Shown here: positions 12,964-13,343 of the stretch, piece by piece
Numbering within the stretch: position 1 is the first letter of the stretch
Layout: the number at the start of each line of letters is the position of its first letter
Assembly: GCA_910585355.1 (NCBI GenBank)
Contig: CAJUDN010000012.1
Coordinates: 20,831-34,173 of the forward strand
Direction: 5' to 3'
Source: an uncultured Lachnospiraceae bacterium
GTDB taxonomy: Bacteria > Bacillota_A > Clostridia > Lachnospirales > Lachnospiraceae
Length of the DNA: 13,343 bases
The notes under the pieces: model-generated
Databases searched by the model: none
The model's input: the letters and a program-made list of their open reading frames with translations, nothing else
What the model was told of the DNA's origin: nothing
Made by a program: the position numbers and the translations under genes

Positions 12964-13343
12964 TTGAGTTGATAATCTGGCTGGCAGTGATTTTTCTTTT
13001 TTCCCTCTCATCTTTAAAAAAGAGCGGAAAGCTGGATGAAATGACAGGCCGCGCTGCCAAAAGAAAACAGGACAGAGAAGACAATGTGGTCTATGAACAG
13101 CAGGAAGAGGGCGCCGCCGGAAAAAAGGCAGGCAGGTCCCAAAACGGATTCAAACCACAGAAGGCTGTCAAAGGCGCAGGGCTTGTCTTTTTTGTCATTC
13201 TCGTCCTTTTCCTCGGGATGGGGAGTTATTACACCCTTTCGGAGCAGGAAATGGCTGTGGTCACCACATTCGGAAGTCCGGCGGTGGTGGAAGCTTCCGG
13301 CCTCCATTTTAAAATTCCGCTGATTCAGAAAGTCACAAAAGTC
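12960..13343 (+). CDS. HflK-like SPFH/band-7 membrane protein, N-terminal part
   Basis: A reading frame open to the window end, giving 128 residues. Residues 2-18 are hydrophobic (IELIIWLAVIFLFSLSS). A charged, glutamine-rich linker of about 50 residues follows, then a second hydrophobic segment at about 73-90. YTLSEQEMAVVTTFGSPAVVEASGLHFKIPLIQKV begins the SPFH domain and is very typical of HflK/HflC, which regulate the FtsH protease and form membrane microdomain rings. The first membrane segment is additional to the usual single anchor of HflK. The ATG overlaps the recU stop (ATGA); the AGGAGG at 12941-12946 is 13 nt away, further than ideal, so coupling may matter. The rest lies beyond the window. 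Confidence 0.85.
   Translation, partial: MIELIIWLAVIFLFSLSSLKKSGKLDEMTGRAAKRKQDREDNVVYEQQEEGAAGKKAGRSQNGFKPQKAVKGAGLVFFVILVLFLGMGSYYTLSEQEMAVVTTFGSPAVVEASGLHFKIPLIQKVTKV

Noticed and set aside
13084..13323. A plus-strand frame inside the hflK-like gene
   Set aside because: It is out of frame with the strong SPFH match and has a low-complexity serine/arginine translation.

Overview
The window looks like a housekeeping stretch of chromosome from an endospore-forming Clostridia species, most likely Lachnospiraceae-like. This is inferred from gene content and order: rbgA-rnhB-yraN-pgeF, an alpha/beta-type small acid-soluble spore protein, rsmD-coaD, ylbJ, recU. Strong Shine-Dalgarno sites and moderate GC fit the same picture. 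There is no phage, IS element, CRISPR array, rRNA or tRNA. Eighteen genes are described; all read on + except ylbJ.

Region 1 (1-2200) carries the 3' end of the ribosome-assembly GTPase gene rbgA, then RNase HII (rnhB), a YraN/UPF0102 protein and a PgeF-type laccase-fold enzyme. A decayed 42-bp tandem repeat lies between rnhB and yraN. Region 2 (2201-2626) is a self-contained sporulation unit: a probable sigma-G/F-type promoter, a leader hairpin, the SASP gene and a strong intrinsic terminator. Region 3 (2660-4655) begins at a good sigma-A promoter (TTGTAT, 17 bp, TATAAT) and contains rsmD, coaD and a coiled-coil protein. Its terminator lies inside the 3' end of the convergent gene ylbJ.

The most striking feature is in coaD. 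The reading frame is intact from 3367 to 3843 and encodes a full-length phosphopantetheine adenylyltransferase, except for one in-frame UGA at codon 84 (3616-3618). It falls just before the conserved RGLRAV motif of a normally essential enzyme. UGA is used as an ordinary stop elsewhere in the window.

Region 4 (4539-6358) holds ylbJ (-) and, divergently, a membrane-anchored M23 peptidase with all zinc-site residues. Region 5 (6367-13343) starts at another good sigma-A promoter with a leader of about 150 nt. It is a dense run of genes, with three small overlaps and one gene pair that abuts: RsuA/RluB-type pseudouridine synthase, HAD phosphatase, YgiQ-type radical SAM protein, short-chain dehydrogenase, an unknown two-TM protein, RluA-type pseudouridine synthase, RecU Holliday-junction resolvase, and the start of an HflK-like SPFH protein cut by the window end.

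I found no multi-gene novel system. The items worth a second look are the coaD UGA, the repeat after rnhB, the terminator embedded in ylbJ, a 10-residue repeat insertion in the RsuA-family enzyme and the coiled-coil protein beside coaD.
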